A DNA stretch of 64,000 bases from Alphaproteobacteria bacterium (GTDB lineage Bacteria; Pseudomonadota; Alphaproteobacteria; Sphingomonadales; Sphingomonadaceae): assembly GCA_030424845.1 (NCBI GenBank), contig JAUHWC010000002.1, positions 186,001-250,000 on the forward strand. Reading direction: 5' to 3'. Under the pieces are notes generated by a model. That model searched no databases. It was not told the origin of the DNA and saw only the letters and a list, made by a program, of their open reading frames with translations. A program made the position numbers and the translations under genes. Numbering within the stretch: position 1 is the first letter of the stretch; the number at the start of each line of letters is the position of its first letter. Below, in pieces: positions 1 through 8,860 of this stretch.

Positions 1-1
1 C

Positions 2-508
2 GGCGACCAGCCCGAAGGGGCCGCCTTCTACGCCATCAAGCACGAGGCCGCCTTCGAGGCGATCGATATCCCCAACCGCTTCACCTATCCCGCGGGCTTT
101 GCGAAGAAGGAACTGTTCGACATTCCCGGCTGGGGAAGGGCCGCGCGCACCTATGGCGCGATCCCCGTGCATCGCAAAGAAGGAGCAAAGGCGCTGCGCA
201 ACATGCTCAAGGAGGCTCGGCCCTATATCAACCAGGACCGCCCGATCATCATCTTCCCCGAAGGCACGCGGGTGAAGCATGGCGAACGGGCCAAGCTGCA
301 AGCGGGCTTTGCCGCGCTGTACAAGCTGCTGGGCCTGCCGGTGATTCCCGTCGCGGTGGATAGCGGCAGGAGCTATGCGAAGCTGTGGAAGCGGCCGGAA
401 ACGATCCGCGTGCATTTCGGCGAACCGATCCCGCCCGGCCTGCCGCGCGCAGAGGTGGAGGCACGCACCCATGCGGCAATCAACGCGCTGAACTCACCGC
501 CTGCCTAG
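2..508 (+). CDS. 1-acyl-sn-glycerol-3-phosphate acyltransferase (PlsC family), 5' end truncated by window
   Basis: Frame is open from base 2; ...FYAIKHEAAFEAIDIPNRF...FPEGTRV... matches the PlsC acyltransferase FPEGTR motif. Confidence 0.85.
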   Translation, partial: GDQPEGAAFYAIKHEAAFEAIDIPNRFTYPAGFAKKELFDIPGWGRAARTYGAIPVHRKEGAKALRNMLKEARPYINQDRPIIIFPEGTRVKHGERAKLQAGFAALYKLLGLPVIPVAVDSGRSYAKLWKRPETIRVHFGEPIPPGLPRAEVEARTHAAINALNSPPA

Positions 509-1224
509 GGCATCAGCGCCAGCATGCGGTGCACCCATTCATGCGCTTCGTCATCCTCGCCCGCATCTGCCACGAATTCCTGGCCACGTGCCACGCTTTG
601 CAACATGCCATTGCCGCGCCAGCATTCGGCCTTGTCGTGATAGGACAGTCCTGAACGCTCGAGCCAGGCAGGTACGCGCCACAAGCTGGGCGGTCCTCCC
701 TCAACGCTCAACCGCAATTCGGGATGGCTGGAATGCGCCGTCGCCCCGCGCCCGACCCAGATCGCATCGTTCCCGGCGTGGGCGGCCAGCGCGTGCGGGT
801 GGCCAAGTTCCGCCAGTTGCACCATCGCCGGATCGCCGTGACGGATCACTTCCTCCACCCACAGCCAGCCGAAGATGCGGTGGTGCGCTCGCTCCTTCCC
901 TTCGCGGAAGAAGCCGAAGAACAGGAACAGGTCGCCTGCGCCCACACCCTGGTTCTCGAGGTGGGTCTGTGCTGCGCCGCACTGGCCGAACCGGCAGGTG
1001 CCATCGTCCATGAAAGCGGGATCAGCATGGGCCTTGCTGCGCCCCGTCAGCTTGCCGCCACTTGCCGTGCGCACGTGGCCGGACAGGCCGAGCGAGGCAT
1101 AGCTCACCCCGGGCATGCCCTTGCCCGCCGGGATCGGCAGGCTCACCGGCGCGCCATCCACGATCGGAGACGGCCCGCCGCCGGAACTGGAATCGAAACC
1201 CTTGCGGGACAGCACCACTTTCAT
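505..1224 (-). CDS. Nmad3-like (nucleotide modification associated domain 3) protein
   Basis: N-terminus MKVVLSRKGFDSSSGGGPSPIVDGAPVSLPIP resembles Nmad3 family; 239 aa ORF. Confidence 0.7.
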   Translation of the reverse strand: MKVVLSRKGFDSSSGGGPSPIVDGAPVSLPIPAGKGMPGVSYASLGLSGHVRTASGGKLTGRSKAHADPAFMDDGTCRFGQCGAAQTHLENQGVGAGDLFLFFGFFREGKERAHHRIFGWLWVEEVIRHGDPAMVQLAELGHPHALAAHAGNDAIWVGRGATAHSSHPELRLSVEGGPPSLWRVPAWLERSGLSYHDKAECWRGNGMLQSVARGQEFVADAGEDDEAHEWVHRMLALMP

Positions 1225-1297
1225 GGGGCAGCAGGCCTAGCGCAGCAGGCCCCAGCGCACTAGGCTGCACTGCAAAAGGGAGAGGACAGACAAGACG

Positions 1298-2194
1298 ATG
1301 AAGCCGATCACGCTGGGGCGCATGCGCGTCCACAAGATCCATGAAATGGATTCACCCACGCCGATGCTGGCCAACCTGCCCGGTGTCGAGCCGGCTGACC
1401 TTGTGCGGCTGAAGCAGTGGTACACCGCGCCCGATGACGAGATCACCGACGATCCCGAAACTTCCATGATGACCTTCGGTGTGCACAGCTGGGTGATCGA
1501 GGTCGACGGGCAGACCATCCTGGTGGATAGCTGCTGCGGCAACCACAAGAACCGCTCCATCCCCGAAGTCCACCAGATGGATACGCGCTACCTCGAGAAC
1601 CTGCGCGCAGTCGGCTTCGCACCCGAGGATATCGACCTTGTCATGTGCACGCACCTGCACTTCGACCATGTCGGCTGGAACACGCGGCTGGAGAACGGCA
1701 AGTGGGTGCCCACCTTCCCCAATGCCAAGTACCTGTTCGGGCGGAAGGACTATGATTACTTCGTCACCAACCCGGAAGGCGAGGAGGTCCACCAGGAAGC
1801 CTTCCTCGATTCGATCCTGCCGGTCATGGATGCCGGGCAAGGCATACTGGTGGACGAGAACCATGTCGCCCATCGCGAGATCGGCAATGGCATCTGGCTG
1901 GAACCCGCCTTCGGCCATTCGCCCGGCAACGTAACGGTCCACGGCCAGTGCGGCGCCGAAGAAGCGATCTTCTGGGGCGACGTGATCCACCACCCGTTGC
2001 AAATGATCCGCTTCGACTTGCCCTTTGCCTTCGATGCCGATCCGGCCGCTGCCAGCCTCACCCGACAGCGCGTGATGCGCAAGGCCGCGGAGGAAGACCT
2101 GCTGTGCTTCCCCGCCCACTTCCGCCTCACCTCCGCTGGCAAGGTACGCGCAGATGGCGACGTCTTCCGTTATGAATGGTGGAAGGAAGGCTGA
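1298..2194 (+). CDS. MBL-fold metallo-hydrolase
   Basis: CTHLHFDHVGWNT (HxHxDH) metal-binding motif, downstream H/D residues; 298 aa. Confidence 0.85.
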   Translation: MKPITLGRMRVHKIHEMDSPTPMLANLPGVEPADLVRLKQWYTAPDDEITDDPETSMMTFGVHSWVIEVDGQTILVDSCCGNHKNRSIPEVHQMDTRYLENLRAVGFAPEDIDLVMCTHLHFDHVGWNTRLENGKWVPTFPNAKYLFGRKDYDYFVTNPEGEEVHQEAFLDSILPVMDAGQGILVDENHVAHREIGNGIWLEPAFGHSPGNVTVHGQCGAEEAIFWGDVIHHPLQMIRFDLPFAFDADPAAASLTRQRVMRKAAEEDLLCFPAHFRLTSAGKVRADGDVFRYEWWKEG

Positions 2195-2266
2195 CCCAGG
2201 CATCCGGCACGACAGCTTGAGCGACTGAGGTTGAATGCGCATGGTTGCGCAGGCACATAGGCCCGC

Positions 2267-2574
2267 ATGCAGTTTGACCGCGTTGACCGCAAAGCCCTTC
2301 GATCCGCCTATCGCATGGAGGAGGGGGCCTGCGTGGCCGAGCGGCTGCAGGAGGCAGCCGATGTCACCCGGCTGCACCCGCGTTCCCGCGACCTTGCCGC
2401 GCAACTGATCGAAGGGGCGCGCAGGCAATCGAGCGACGGGCTGGACGACTTCCTCAATTCCTAGGGCCTTGCCACGAAGGCATCGTGCTGATGTGCCTTG
2501 CCGAAGCCTTGCTGCGCGTGCCGGACAGCAAGACGGCAGACGCGCTGATCCATGACAAGCTGGCAGGGGGTTAG
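2267..2574 (+). pseudogene. putA: putA (proline dehydrogenase / P5C dehydrogenase) N-terminal remnant
   Basis: ORF 2267-2464 ends ...SSDGLDDFLNS*; another frame continues EGIVLMCLAEALLRVPDSKTADALIHDKLAGG*, a PutA N-terminal block; premature TAG plus frameshift, rest of gene absent. Confidence 0.7.
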
Positions 2575-2656
2575 CCTGTTCTCCCGTCCCGCAAGCGGGA
2601 GGGGATAAATCGCCAGAGCCCTTGCCCTTCCCGCGCCCATCGGGAATCCCTCTGGC

Positions 2657-3211
2657 ATGGCAATTCTTTCCGATAAGTGGATTCGCGAGGCTGCGCAGAC
2701 GAAAGGCATGATCGAGCCTTTCGTGGAGGCGCAGCGGCGCGATGGCTGCATTTCCTACGGCCTGTCTTCCTTCGGCTATGACGCGCGGGTCGCACCCGAA
2801 TTCAAGATCTTCACCAATGTGAACTCTGCCGTGGTCGATCCCAAGGATTTCGATGGCGGCAGCCTGGTGGACCGGGAGACCGACGTTTGCATCATCCCGC
2901 CCAACAGCTTCGCGCTGGCCCGCACGGTGGAATATTTCCGCATCCCGGAAGACGTGCTGGTGATCTGCCTGGGCAAGAGCACCTATGCCCGCTGCGGGAT
3001 CATCGTGAACGTCACCCCGCTGGAGCCGGGCTGGGAAGGCCACGTGACGCTGGAGTTTTCCAACACCACCCCGCTACCCGCCAAGATCTACGCCAATGAG
3101 GGCGCCTGCCAGTTCCTGTTCCTGCAGGGCAATGAGCGGCCCGAAGTGACCTATGCTGACCGCGCAGGCAAATACATGGGCCAGCGCGGAGTGACACTGC
3201 CGCGACTATAG
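2657..3211 (+). CDS. dcd: dCTP deaminase
   Basis: [13 protein letters not shown]...[50 protein letters not shown] is typical Dcd. Confidence 0.95.
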   Translation: MAILSDKWIREAAQTKGMIEPFVEAQRRDGCISYGLSSFGYDARVAPEFKIFTNVNSAVVDPKDFDGGSLVDRETDVCIIPPNSFALARTVEYFRIPEDVLVICLGKSTYARCGIIVNVTPLEPGWEGHVTLEFSNTTPLPAKIYANEGACQFLFLQGNERPEVTYADRAGKYMGQRGVTLPRL

Positions 3212-3240
3212 GCAGCCGCGACAAGGCGAGGGGAAACAGC

Positions 3241-3837
3241 ATGACCACGACAAAGGAACTGGCCGAGCGGATTGACCGGCTGGAAGCACAGGCGCGCAAG
3301 GCGGCAGACTGGGTGGACATCGCCAACCTGCAAGCGGCCTATGGCTACTATGTCGACAAGGGGATGTGGGACAAGGCGGCGGACCTCTTCGCCAGGGATG
3401 GCACGCTGGAGATCGCCGGGCGCGGTGTCTACGTGGGCCAGGACCGGGTGCGGCAGTACCTGCACGAGCTGCCCAGATATGAAGACGGCGCCATCTTCAA
3501 CCACATGCAGTTGCAGCCGGTGATCCACTTCGATGATGACGGCAGCCGCGCCAAGGCCCGCTGGCGCACGCTGATCATGATCGGCTGGATCGGCAAGGAA
3601 GGCCGCTGGGGCGAGGCGACCTACGAGAATGCCTATGTCCGCGAAGGCGGCAAGTGGCGCATCGCCTCACTGCACGGCATCATCAACTTCTATTGCGAAT
3701 ATGACGAAGGCTGGCATCGCGGCGGCGTGCCGCTGTTGCGATCCACCAAGGGGCTGGAACCCGACCTGCCGCAAAGCTTCGAGTACGAGGCCCACCCCAA
3801 GGCGGTGATCGCGCCGTTCCACTACGACGAGGTCTAG
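3241..3837 (+). CDS. nuclear transport factor 2 / SnoaL-like family protein
   Basis: 198 aa, AADWVDIANLQAAYGYYVDKGMWDKAADLFARDGTLEIAG...; SnoaL-like pattern. Confidence 0.7.
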   Translation: MTTTKELAERIDRLEAQARKAADWVDIANLQAAYGYYVDKGMWDKAADLFARDGTLEIAGRGVYVGQDRVRQYLHELPRYEDGAIFNHMQLQPVIHFDDDGSRAKARWRTLIMIGWIGKEGRWGEATYENAYVREGGKWRIASLHGIINFYCEYDEGWHRGGVPLLRSTKGLEPDLPQSFEYEAHPKAVIAPFHYDEV

Positions 3838-6047
3838 ATCCTGCTGCGGATGGTCAGGCTGAAGTTGCGGCCTGCCAGCGGCACGAAATCCTTAGTGTAG
3901 CTGGTATGGCGGCGGCCTTCGGCATCGAAGATGTTCTTGGCCTGCAACAGCACCACGATCCGCTGGTCCGCGAAGGGATGGAAATTGGCGGACAGGTTCA
4001 CATGGGTGAAACCGTCGGTGCGTGTTTCATAGGCGGCAATGCGATCCTGCGCGTCGTGCCATTCCACCTCGCCGCGGATATCGACCATGCGTGATTGCCA
4101 TTCCAGGGCGCCCGTCAGGCTCAATGGCGGGATGCGCGGCACGGGGGAGCCATCGTCCAGCGTGGCGCGGATATAGGAACCGCTGATGTCGGCGATAAGG
4201 CCGCCATTGTCGCCATTGTAGAGCGGCACGCTGGCCTCTGCCTCCACGCCGAACCAGTTCGCGCCCTGCTGCTGGAAGGCGAACAGCGGAAGCTCGTCCT
4301 CCTCCAGGCCGGTGTCGGCAAGGTAGATGAAGTTGTCGAACCAGTTCTTGTAGACGGCCAGGCGCATTTCCGCCCCGCCGATGGAGGCATTGGCATAGCC
4401 TTCCAGCCCCCATGCGCTCTCCACCCGCAAGCCCGGATCACCCAGTTCATACTGGCTGGTGGCGATATGCGGACCGTCGGCGAAAAGTTCCTCCGATGCC
4501 GGCGCGCGCTCGGTGTGCGAGACATTGATGCCGGTACGCACGCCAGTGTCCGTGGTGTAGGAAAGGCCGAGCGCACCGGAGAAGGTGTCGAAGTCGCGCT
4601 TCAGCCCCAGGCCGGATGCTTTTTGCGAGGTGCTTTCCCAGCGTGCCCCGGCTTCCGCCTCGAAAGGCCCGCTGCGCAATTCCTGCAGGGTGAACAGCGC
4701 GAATTGGCGTGTCGTGTTGGGCGGTACGAAGGCTTCGGCGCCGATCGCCTCGAAATCGCGGTGGAAGAATTGCGCGCCGGTGGAACCGCGCAGCGTCACG
4801 CTGCCCAGGTCCTGCGGGTTCTGGATCAGTTCGATGCGGCCTTCCACGCCTTCCACGGCGAAGGTGGTGCCCACCTCGTCGCCTTCGAGTTCGACATGGG
4901 TATAGTCCGAATAGCCCCAGCGCGTAGCGATGTTGCCGAACAGTCCCTCGCCCAGGTAGATGTCGCCGCGGAAATCCGCGCGGAACTGCTCGAGGTCGAT
5001 GGAAACGGATTCCTCGCCGTGCTCGTGGCCTTCCTCCTCGTGGTCCTCGTCGCCATGATCATCGTGATCGTCATGATCATCGTGGTCGTCGTGGTCGTCG
5101 TGGTCCTCTTCCTCGCCATGGGCATGGCCGGCACCGGGGGCCAGCGGCACGCCGTAGAGCGTGTCGTAATAGCCGACGGAAAAGCCGAAGCTGGACCGGC
5201 CGGCAAACAGTGTCAGGCCGGTGCCCAGCGACCAGGTCTCGCTTGAACTGTCCGGCAGGATCCCGCGCACATTGGCTGCTTCGAGCAGCTCCTCGCCTTC
5301 CTCGTCATGGCCTTCCTCGAATTCCTCCGCGGCATCGGCCAGGAGGTCAGCCCGCAGGTCATCCGACAAGGCAAAGCCGGCAATCTCCAGGTCATCGGTC
5401 CGGCGATAGGAACCATCGACGTGCCAGACCAGGCTGTTGCCCAGCGCCAGGTCTGCCGCGCCGGCGGCGTTGAACATGTCGCTGGCGGTATCCATGCCCA
5501 CCAGGCCTTCTGCATGGAAGCCGCCGGCAGGGCGCGAACGGGGGATGCGCTTGTCGCGCACGTTCACCGCGCCGCCGATGGCGGAGGAGCCGTAGAGCAG
5601 CACGGCCGGGCCGCGCAGCACTTCGATGGCCTCGGCGGTCATCGGGTCGATCGACACGGCATGGTCGGCACTGGTGTTGGAGGCATCGAGCGAACCCAGT
5701 CCGTCCACCAGCACGCGCACGCGCTCGCCATCGAAGCCGCGCAGGATCGGGCGCGAGGCTCCGGGCGCAAAGCCGCTGGCGGAAACACCGGGCAAACCGG
5801 CGAGCACTTCACCGAGCTGCCCATCCTGGTTGCGGTCCAGCACCTCGCCCGCCACGACCGATGTGCCAGCCAGGAAATCGAGCCGCTCGAGACCGCCAGC
5901 GGTAATGACGATCACATCCTCGTGCGGATCATGGCTATGCGGCAGGTCATCCTCGCCTGGCGCATCCTGCGCAATGGCAGGCGCTGCACCCAGCATGGCA
6001 AGGCTTGCGGCGGACAACAGCAGAACGGCACGATTGCGGATGGACAT
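3834..6047 (-). CDS. TonB-dependent outer-membrane receptor, ZnuD-like (His/Asp-rich loop)
   Basis: Signal peptide MSIRNRAVLLLSAASLAMLGAAPAIAQ; plug domain ...GVSASGFAPGASRPILRGFDGERVRVLVDGLGSLDASNTSADHAVSIDPMTAEAIEVLRGPAVLLYGSSAIGGAVNV; HDDHDDHDDHDDH loop. Confidence 0.85.
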   Translation of the reverse strand: MSIRNRAVLLLSAASLAMLGAAPAIAQDAPGEDDLPHSHDPHEDVIVITAGGLERLDFLAGTSVVAGEVLDRNQDGQLGEVLAGLPGVSASGFAPGASRPILRGFDGERVRVLVDGLGSLDASNTSADHAVSIDPMTAEAIEVLRGPAVLLYGSSAIGGAVNVRDKRIPRSRPAGGFHAEGLVGMDTASDMFNAAGAADLALGNSLVWHVDGSYRRTDDLEIAGFALSDDLRADLLADAAEEFEEGHDEEGEELLEAANVRGILPDSSSETWSLGTGLTLFAGRSSFGFSVGYYDTLYGVPLAPGAGHAHGEEEDHDDHDDHDDHDDHDDHGDEDHEEEGHEHGEESVSIDLEQFRADFRGDIYLGEGLFGNIATRWGYSDYTHVELEGDEVGTTFAVEGVEGRIELIQNPQDLGSVTLRGSTGAQFFHRDFEAIGAEAFVPPNTTRQFALFTLQELRSGPFEAEAGARWESTSQKASGLGLKRDFDTFSGALGLSYTTDTGVRTGINVSHTERAPASEELFADGPHIATSQYELGDPGLRVESAWGLEGYANASIGGAEMRLAVYKNWFDNFIYLADTGLEEDELPLFAFQQQGANWFGVEAEASVPLYNGDNGGLIADISGSYIRATLDDGSPVPRIPPLSLTGALEWQSRMVDIRGEVEWHDAQDRIAAYETRTDGFTHVNLSANFHPFADQRIVVLLQAKNIFDAEGRRHTSYTKDFVPLAGRNFSLTIRSRI

Positions 6048-6073
6048 CGGTGAATGCAGCCTCATGAAACTAT

Positions 6074-6091
6074 GTAATGGTATATCATAAG
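6074..6091 (-). promoter_or_regulatory. Zur-box-like operator upstream of TonB receptor
   Basis: GTAATGGTATATCATAAG resembles the alphaproteobacterial Zur-type palindrome GTAATGTTATAACATTAC. Confidence 0.5.
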
Positions 6092-6163
6092 GCCATATAG
6101 ACGAGGCAGATCGCGGCGCAAGGGCGCTGTTGCATCATTCTGTCGCAATCAGGGAACCTTTGG

Positions 6164-7492
6164 TCAGGCTGCGGCGCCCTTGAGCCTCTTCAAGGCCTGT
6201 TCGGTGCCGATCAGTGGCAGCAGGCTGGCCATGTCCGGCCCGTGATCCATGCCGGTCAGCGCCAGCCGCAGCGGCAGGAACAGCGCCTTGCCCTTGCGGC
6301 CGGTCCGCTCCTTCAAGGCAGTCGTCAGCGCCTTCCAGTCATCGCCCGTTTCGGCCATGACTTCGGCCGCCATGGCGCAATAGGCCTTGTCCTCCGCCTC
6401 AAGGCCCCTTGCCGCAACCGGCCCGGTGACGATGGACCACCAGTCCGCCACGTCGCTGACCTTCTCGATGTTCGGGCGGATCGCCAGCCATGCGGCCTCG
6501 TCCATGCCATCGGGAAGGCGCGCAGCCACGTCGGCATAGGCAAGGGAGTGCACGATCGCGGTGTTGAGGCGGTGCAGTTCCTCGTCATCGAAGCGCGCCG
6601 GTGCCCGCCCGAAGGTCGACAGGTCGAAGCCGCCGACCAGCACATCGCGATCCGCAACCGGTTCCACCGGCTGCGAGGTTCCGAGCCTTGCCAGGAGCGC
6701 CACAAGCGCTTCCGGCTCGACACCCTGTGCGCGAAACGCATCGCACCCAAGCGCACCAAGGCGCTTCGACAGCTTGCCTTCGCGGCCAACAAGCAGCGCC
6801 TCATGCGCGAAAGACGGGGGCGCAGCCCCCAGCGCGGTAAACATCTGGATCTGCACGGCGGTGTTGGAGACATGGTCCTCCCCGCGCAGCACATCAGTCA
6901 CGCCCATGGCGATATCGTCCACGGCGCTCGGCAGCATGTAGAGCCAGCTGCCATCTGCTCGGCGGATCACCGGATCGGAAAGCTGTGCGGCATCGAACTT
7001 CTGGCTCCCGCGGATGGCGTCCTCCCAGCGGATCGGCTCGTCATGGTCGAGCTTGAAGCGCCAGTGCGGGGCGAAGCCTTCCGCCTCCTTCGCAGCACGA
7101 TGCCCATCGGACAGGGCAAGCGCGGCACGGTCATAGATCGGCGGCAAGCCGCGCCCCAGCTGGATCTTGCGCTTGAGGTCCAGCTCCTGCGCGGTTTCGT
7201 AGCAGGGATAGACGCGGCCGGCTGCCTTCAGCTTGTCGAAGGCCTCCTCATAGATCGCGAGGCGGGCGGACTGCCGCTCCTCCCCGTCCGGCACCATGCC
7301 CAGCCAGGCCAGGTCCTCGCGGATCGCCTCGACATATTCCTCCCTGCTTCGCTCGGCATCGGTATCGTCGATCCGCAGCAGGAACCTGCCGCCGGCCTTG
7401 CGGGCGAGCAGCCAGTTATGCAGCGCCGTGCGGATATTGCCGACATGCAGGCGGCCCGTGGGCGATGGGGCAAAGCGGTTGATCGTGGTCAT
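6164..7492 (-). CDS. gltX: glutamyl-tRNA synthetase
   Basis: MTTINRFAPSPTGRLHVGNIRTALHNWLLAR...EGKLSKRLG class I aaRS signatures. Confidence 0.93.
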   Translation of the reverse strand: MTTINRFAPSPTGRLHVGNIRTALHNWLLARKAGGRFLLRIDDTDAERSREEYVEAIREDLAWLGMVPDGEERQSARLAIYEEAFDKLKAAGRVYPCYETAQELDLKRKIQLGRGLPPIYDRAALALSDGHRAAKEAEGFAPHWRFKLDHDEPIRWEDAIRGSQKFDAAQLSDPVIRRADGSWLYMLPSAVDDIAMGVTDVLRGEDHVSNTAVQIQMFTALGAAPPSFAHEALLVGREGKLSKRLGALGCDAFRAQGVEPEALVALLARLGTSQPVEPVADRDVLVGGFDLSTFGRAPARFDDEELHRLNTAIVHSLAYADVAARLPDGMDEAAWLAIRPNIEKVSDVADWWSIVTGPVAARGLEAEDKAYCAMAAEVMAETGDDWKALTTALKERTGRKGKALFLPLRLALTGMDHGPDMASLLPLIGTEQALKRLKGAAA

Positions 7493-7541
7493 GGCCGCAG
7501 CCTCTAGCGCGGAACGCTGCCCAGCGCGAGCATTGGCGCGA

Positions 7542-8474
7542 TCAATAATCGCTGCGCATGCGGAACTTCGTCAGTTCCTTGCGCACGATCCGTTCCACCA
7601 GCAGACGGTTGGCGTAGATGCCAAGACCGAAGGCGAGATAGGCGGCGATGAACAGCCACTGCACCAGCTCCGATGCCTCGAAGTGGGCCATTGTCGAGAG
7701 CACCATCATGTATCCCAGCCACAGGCCCCAGGCGAACCACATGATCCAGCGATTGCCCAGCCGCCGCAGGAAGCGGGCGATGTGCCAGTAGATACCACCG
7801 ACAAGGTTGCGTGACAGTTTCACCCCGCCGAGCAGGTCCAGCGCCTCGACATTGTTGGCATCGATGGACAGGGCCGACATGGCAAGGTGCCACGCTTCGT
7901 CCACATCGCCGCGATCCCGGCGGATTTCGCCTAGCAGCACCAGCGCGCCGACATGGTGCGGGTCTTGCGCCACGAGCTCGCGCGCCTTCGCCTCGGCCTC
8001 GTCCAGCCGCCCGCGCGAGTGGGCAACACGTGCCAGTTCGAGCTGGGACGCGCGATTGCCCGGCCAGAGCCGCAGCGCTTCGGTGATGGTCTCTTCCGCG
8101 CCTTGCCAATTGCCGGCATCGCGCAAGTATTGCGACTTGATCTGCAGGGCCTCGATATTGAGCGGATCGATGGCGAGCACCTCGTCCAGCCGGGCAATCG
8201 CTTGCTTGCGGCGGTTCTCGAAGAAGTCGCACAGTGAAAGCACCACCAGCGCCTGCGTGTTCTGCGCGTCCAGTTCCAGCGCACGGCTCGCCTCCGCCCG
8301 GGCCCCGACCAGGCGCCGTTCCTCGAACAGGCTGCTGGCAAGCCCGGCATGCGCGTTGGCGATCATCGGGTCTTCGGTCAGCACATCGCGCCATGCCTCG
8401 ATCGCGGCACCATGATGGCCGCGGCGGGCAAGGCTTTCGGCCCGGTCATATGCTGCCCACACGGCCTCGCTCAC
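7542..8474 (-). CDS. tetratricopeptide repeat protein with C-terminal transmembrane helices
   Basis: Multiple TPR units (AAIEAWRDVLTEDPMIANAHAGLA; ALELDAQNTQALVVLS; EALRLWPGNRASQLELA); hydrophobic C-terminus; GTG start overlaps upstream gene stop. Confidence 0.75.
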   Translation of the reverse strand: MSEAVWAAYDRAESLARRGHHGAAIEAWRDVLTEDPMIANAHAGLASSLFEERRLVGARAEASRALELDAQNTQALVVLSLCDFFENRRKQAIARLDEVLAIDPLNIEALQIKSQYLRDAGNWQGAEETITEALRLWPGNRASQLELARVAHSRGRLDEAEAKARELVAQDPHHVGALVLLGEIRRDRGDVDEAWHLAMSALSIDANNVEALDLLGGVKLSRNLVGGIYWHIARFLRRLGNRWIMWFAWGLWLGYMMVLSTMAHFEASELVQWLFIAAYLAFGLGIYANRLLVERIVRKELTKFRMRSDY

Positions 8475-8854
8475 AGTGCCACCGATGCGCGCAATTGCAC
8501 CGTGCGCTGTTGCTGGATCACGGAATGGACCTGCGGCAGGAACATCACCGCAATCATCAGGTCCCGCGTGTATTCGGCAAGGAGGCCATCCAGCCCCATG
8601 TCGAGCAGCAGGCCGACGGCGATGGCGGCGAGCAGGAAGATCACGAAGGACAAGCCGCACATCAGCGGATCGAACAAGCGATGCCGCCCGCCGATGAACA
8701 GGCCGATCAAGCCGGGAATGGCAAGGAATAACAGCGATTGTGACAGGGACAGGAACACCGTTGCGGGCAAGGACAGGAAGATCAGCAGCTCCATGCCGTG
8801 GAAGGGCATGCGCGCAGGCTCATCGTCTATCCGGTAACGGCCATCATCGCGCAT
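8471..8854 (-). CDS. small integral membrane protein of unknown function
   Basis: 127 aa with several hydrophobic segments; stop overlaps GTG start of the TPR gene. Confidence 0.65.
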   Translation of the reverse strand: MRDDGRYRIDDEPARMPFHGMELLIFLSLPATVFLSLSQSLLFLAIPGLIGLFIGGRHRLFDPLMCGLSFVIFLLAAIAVGLLLDMGLDGLLAEYTRDLMIAVMFLPQVHSVIQQQRTVQLRASVAL

Positions 8855-8860
8855 CCCGAC

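Noticed and set aside
1352-3043. 563 aa minus-strand ORF over the MBL hydrolase, putA relic and dcd
   Set aside because: Antisense to three recognisable features and with no family resemblance.
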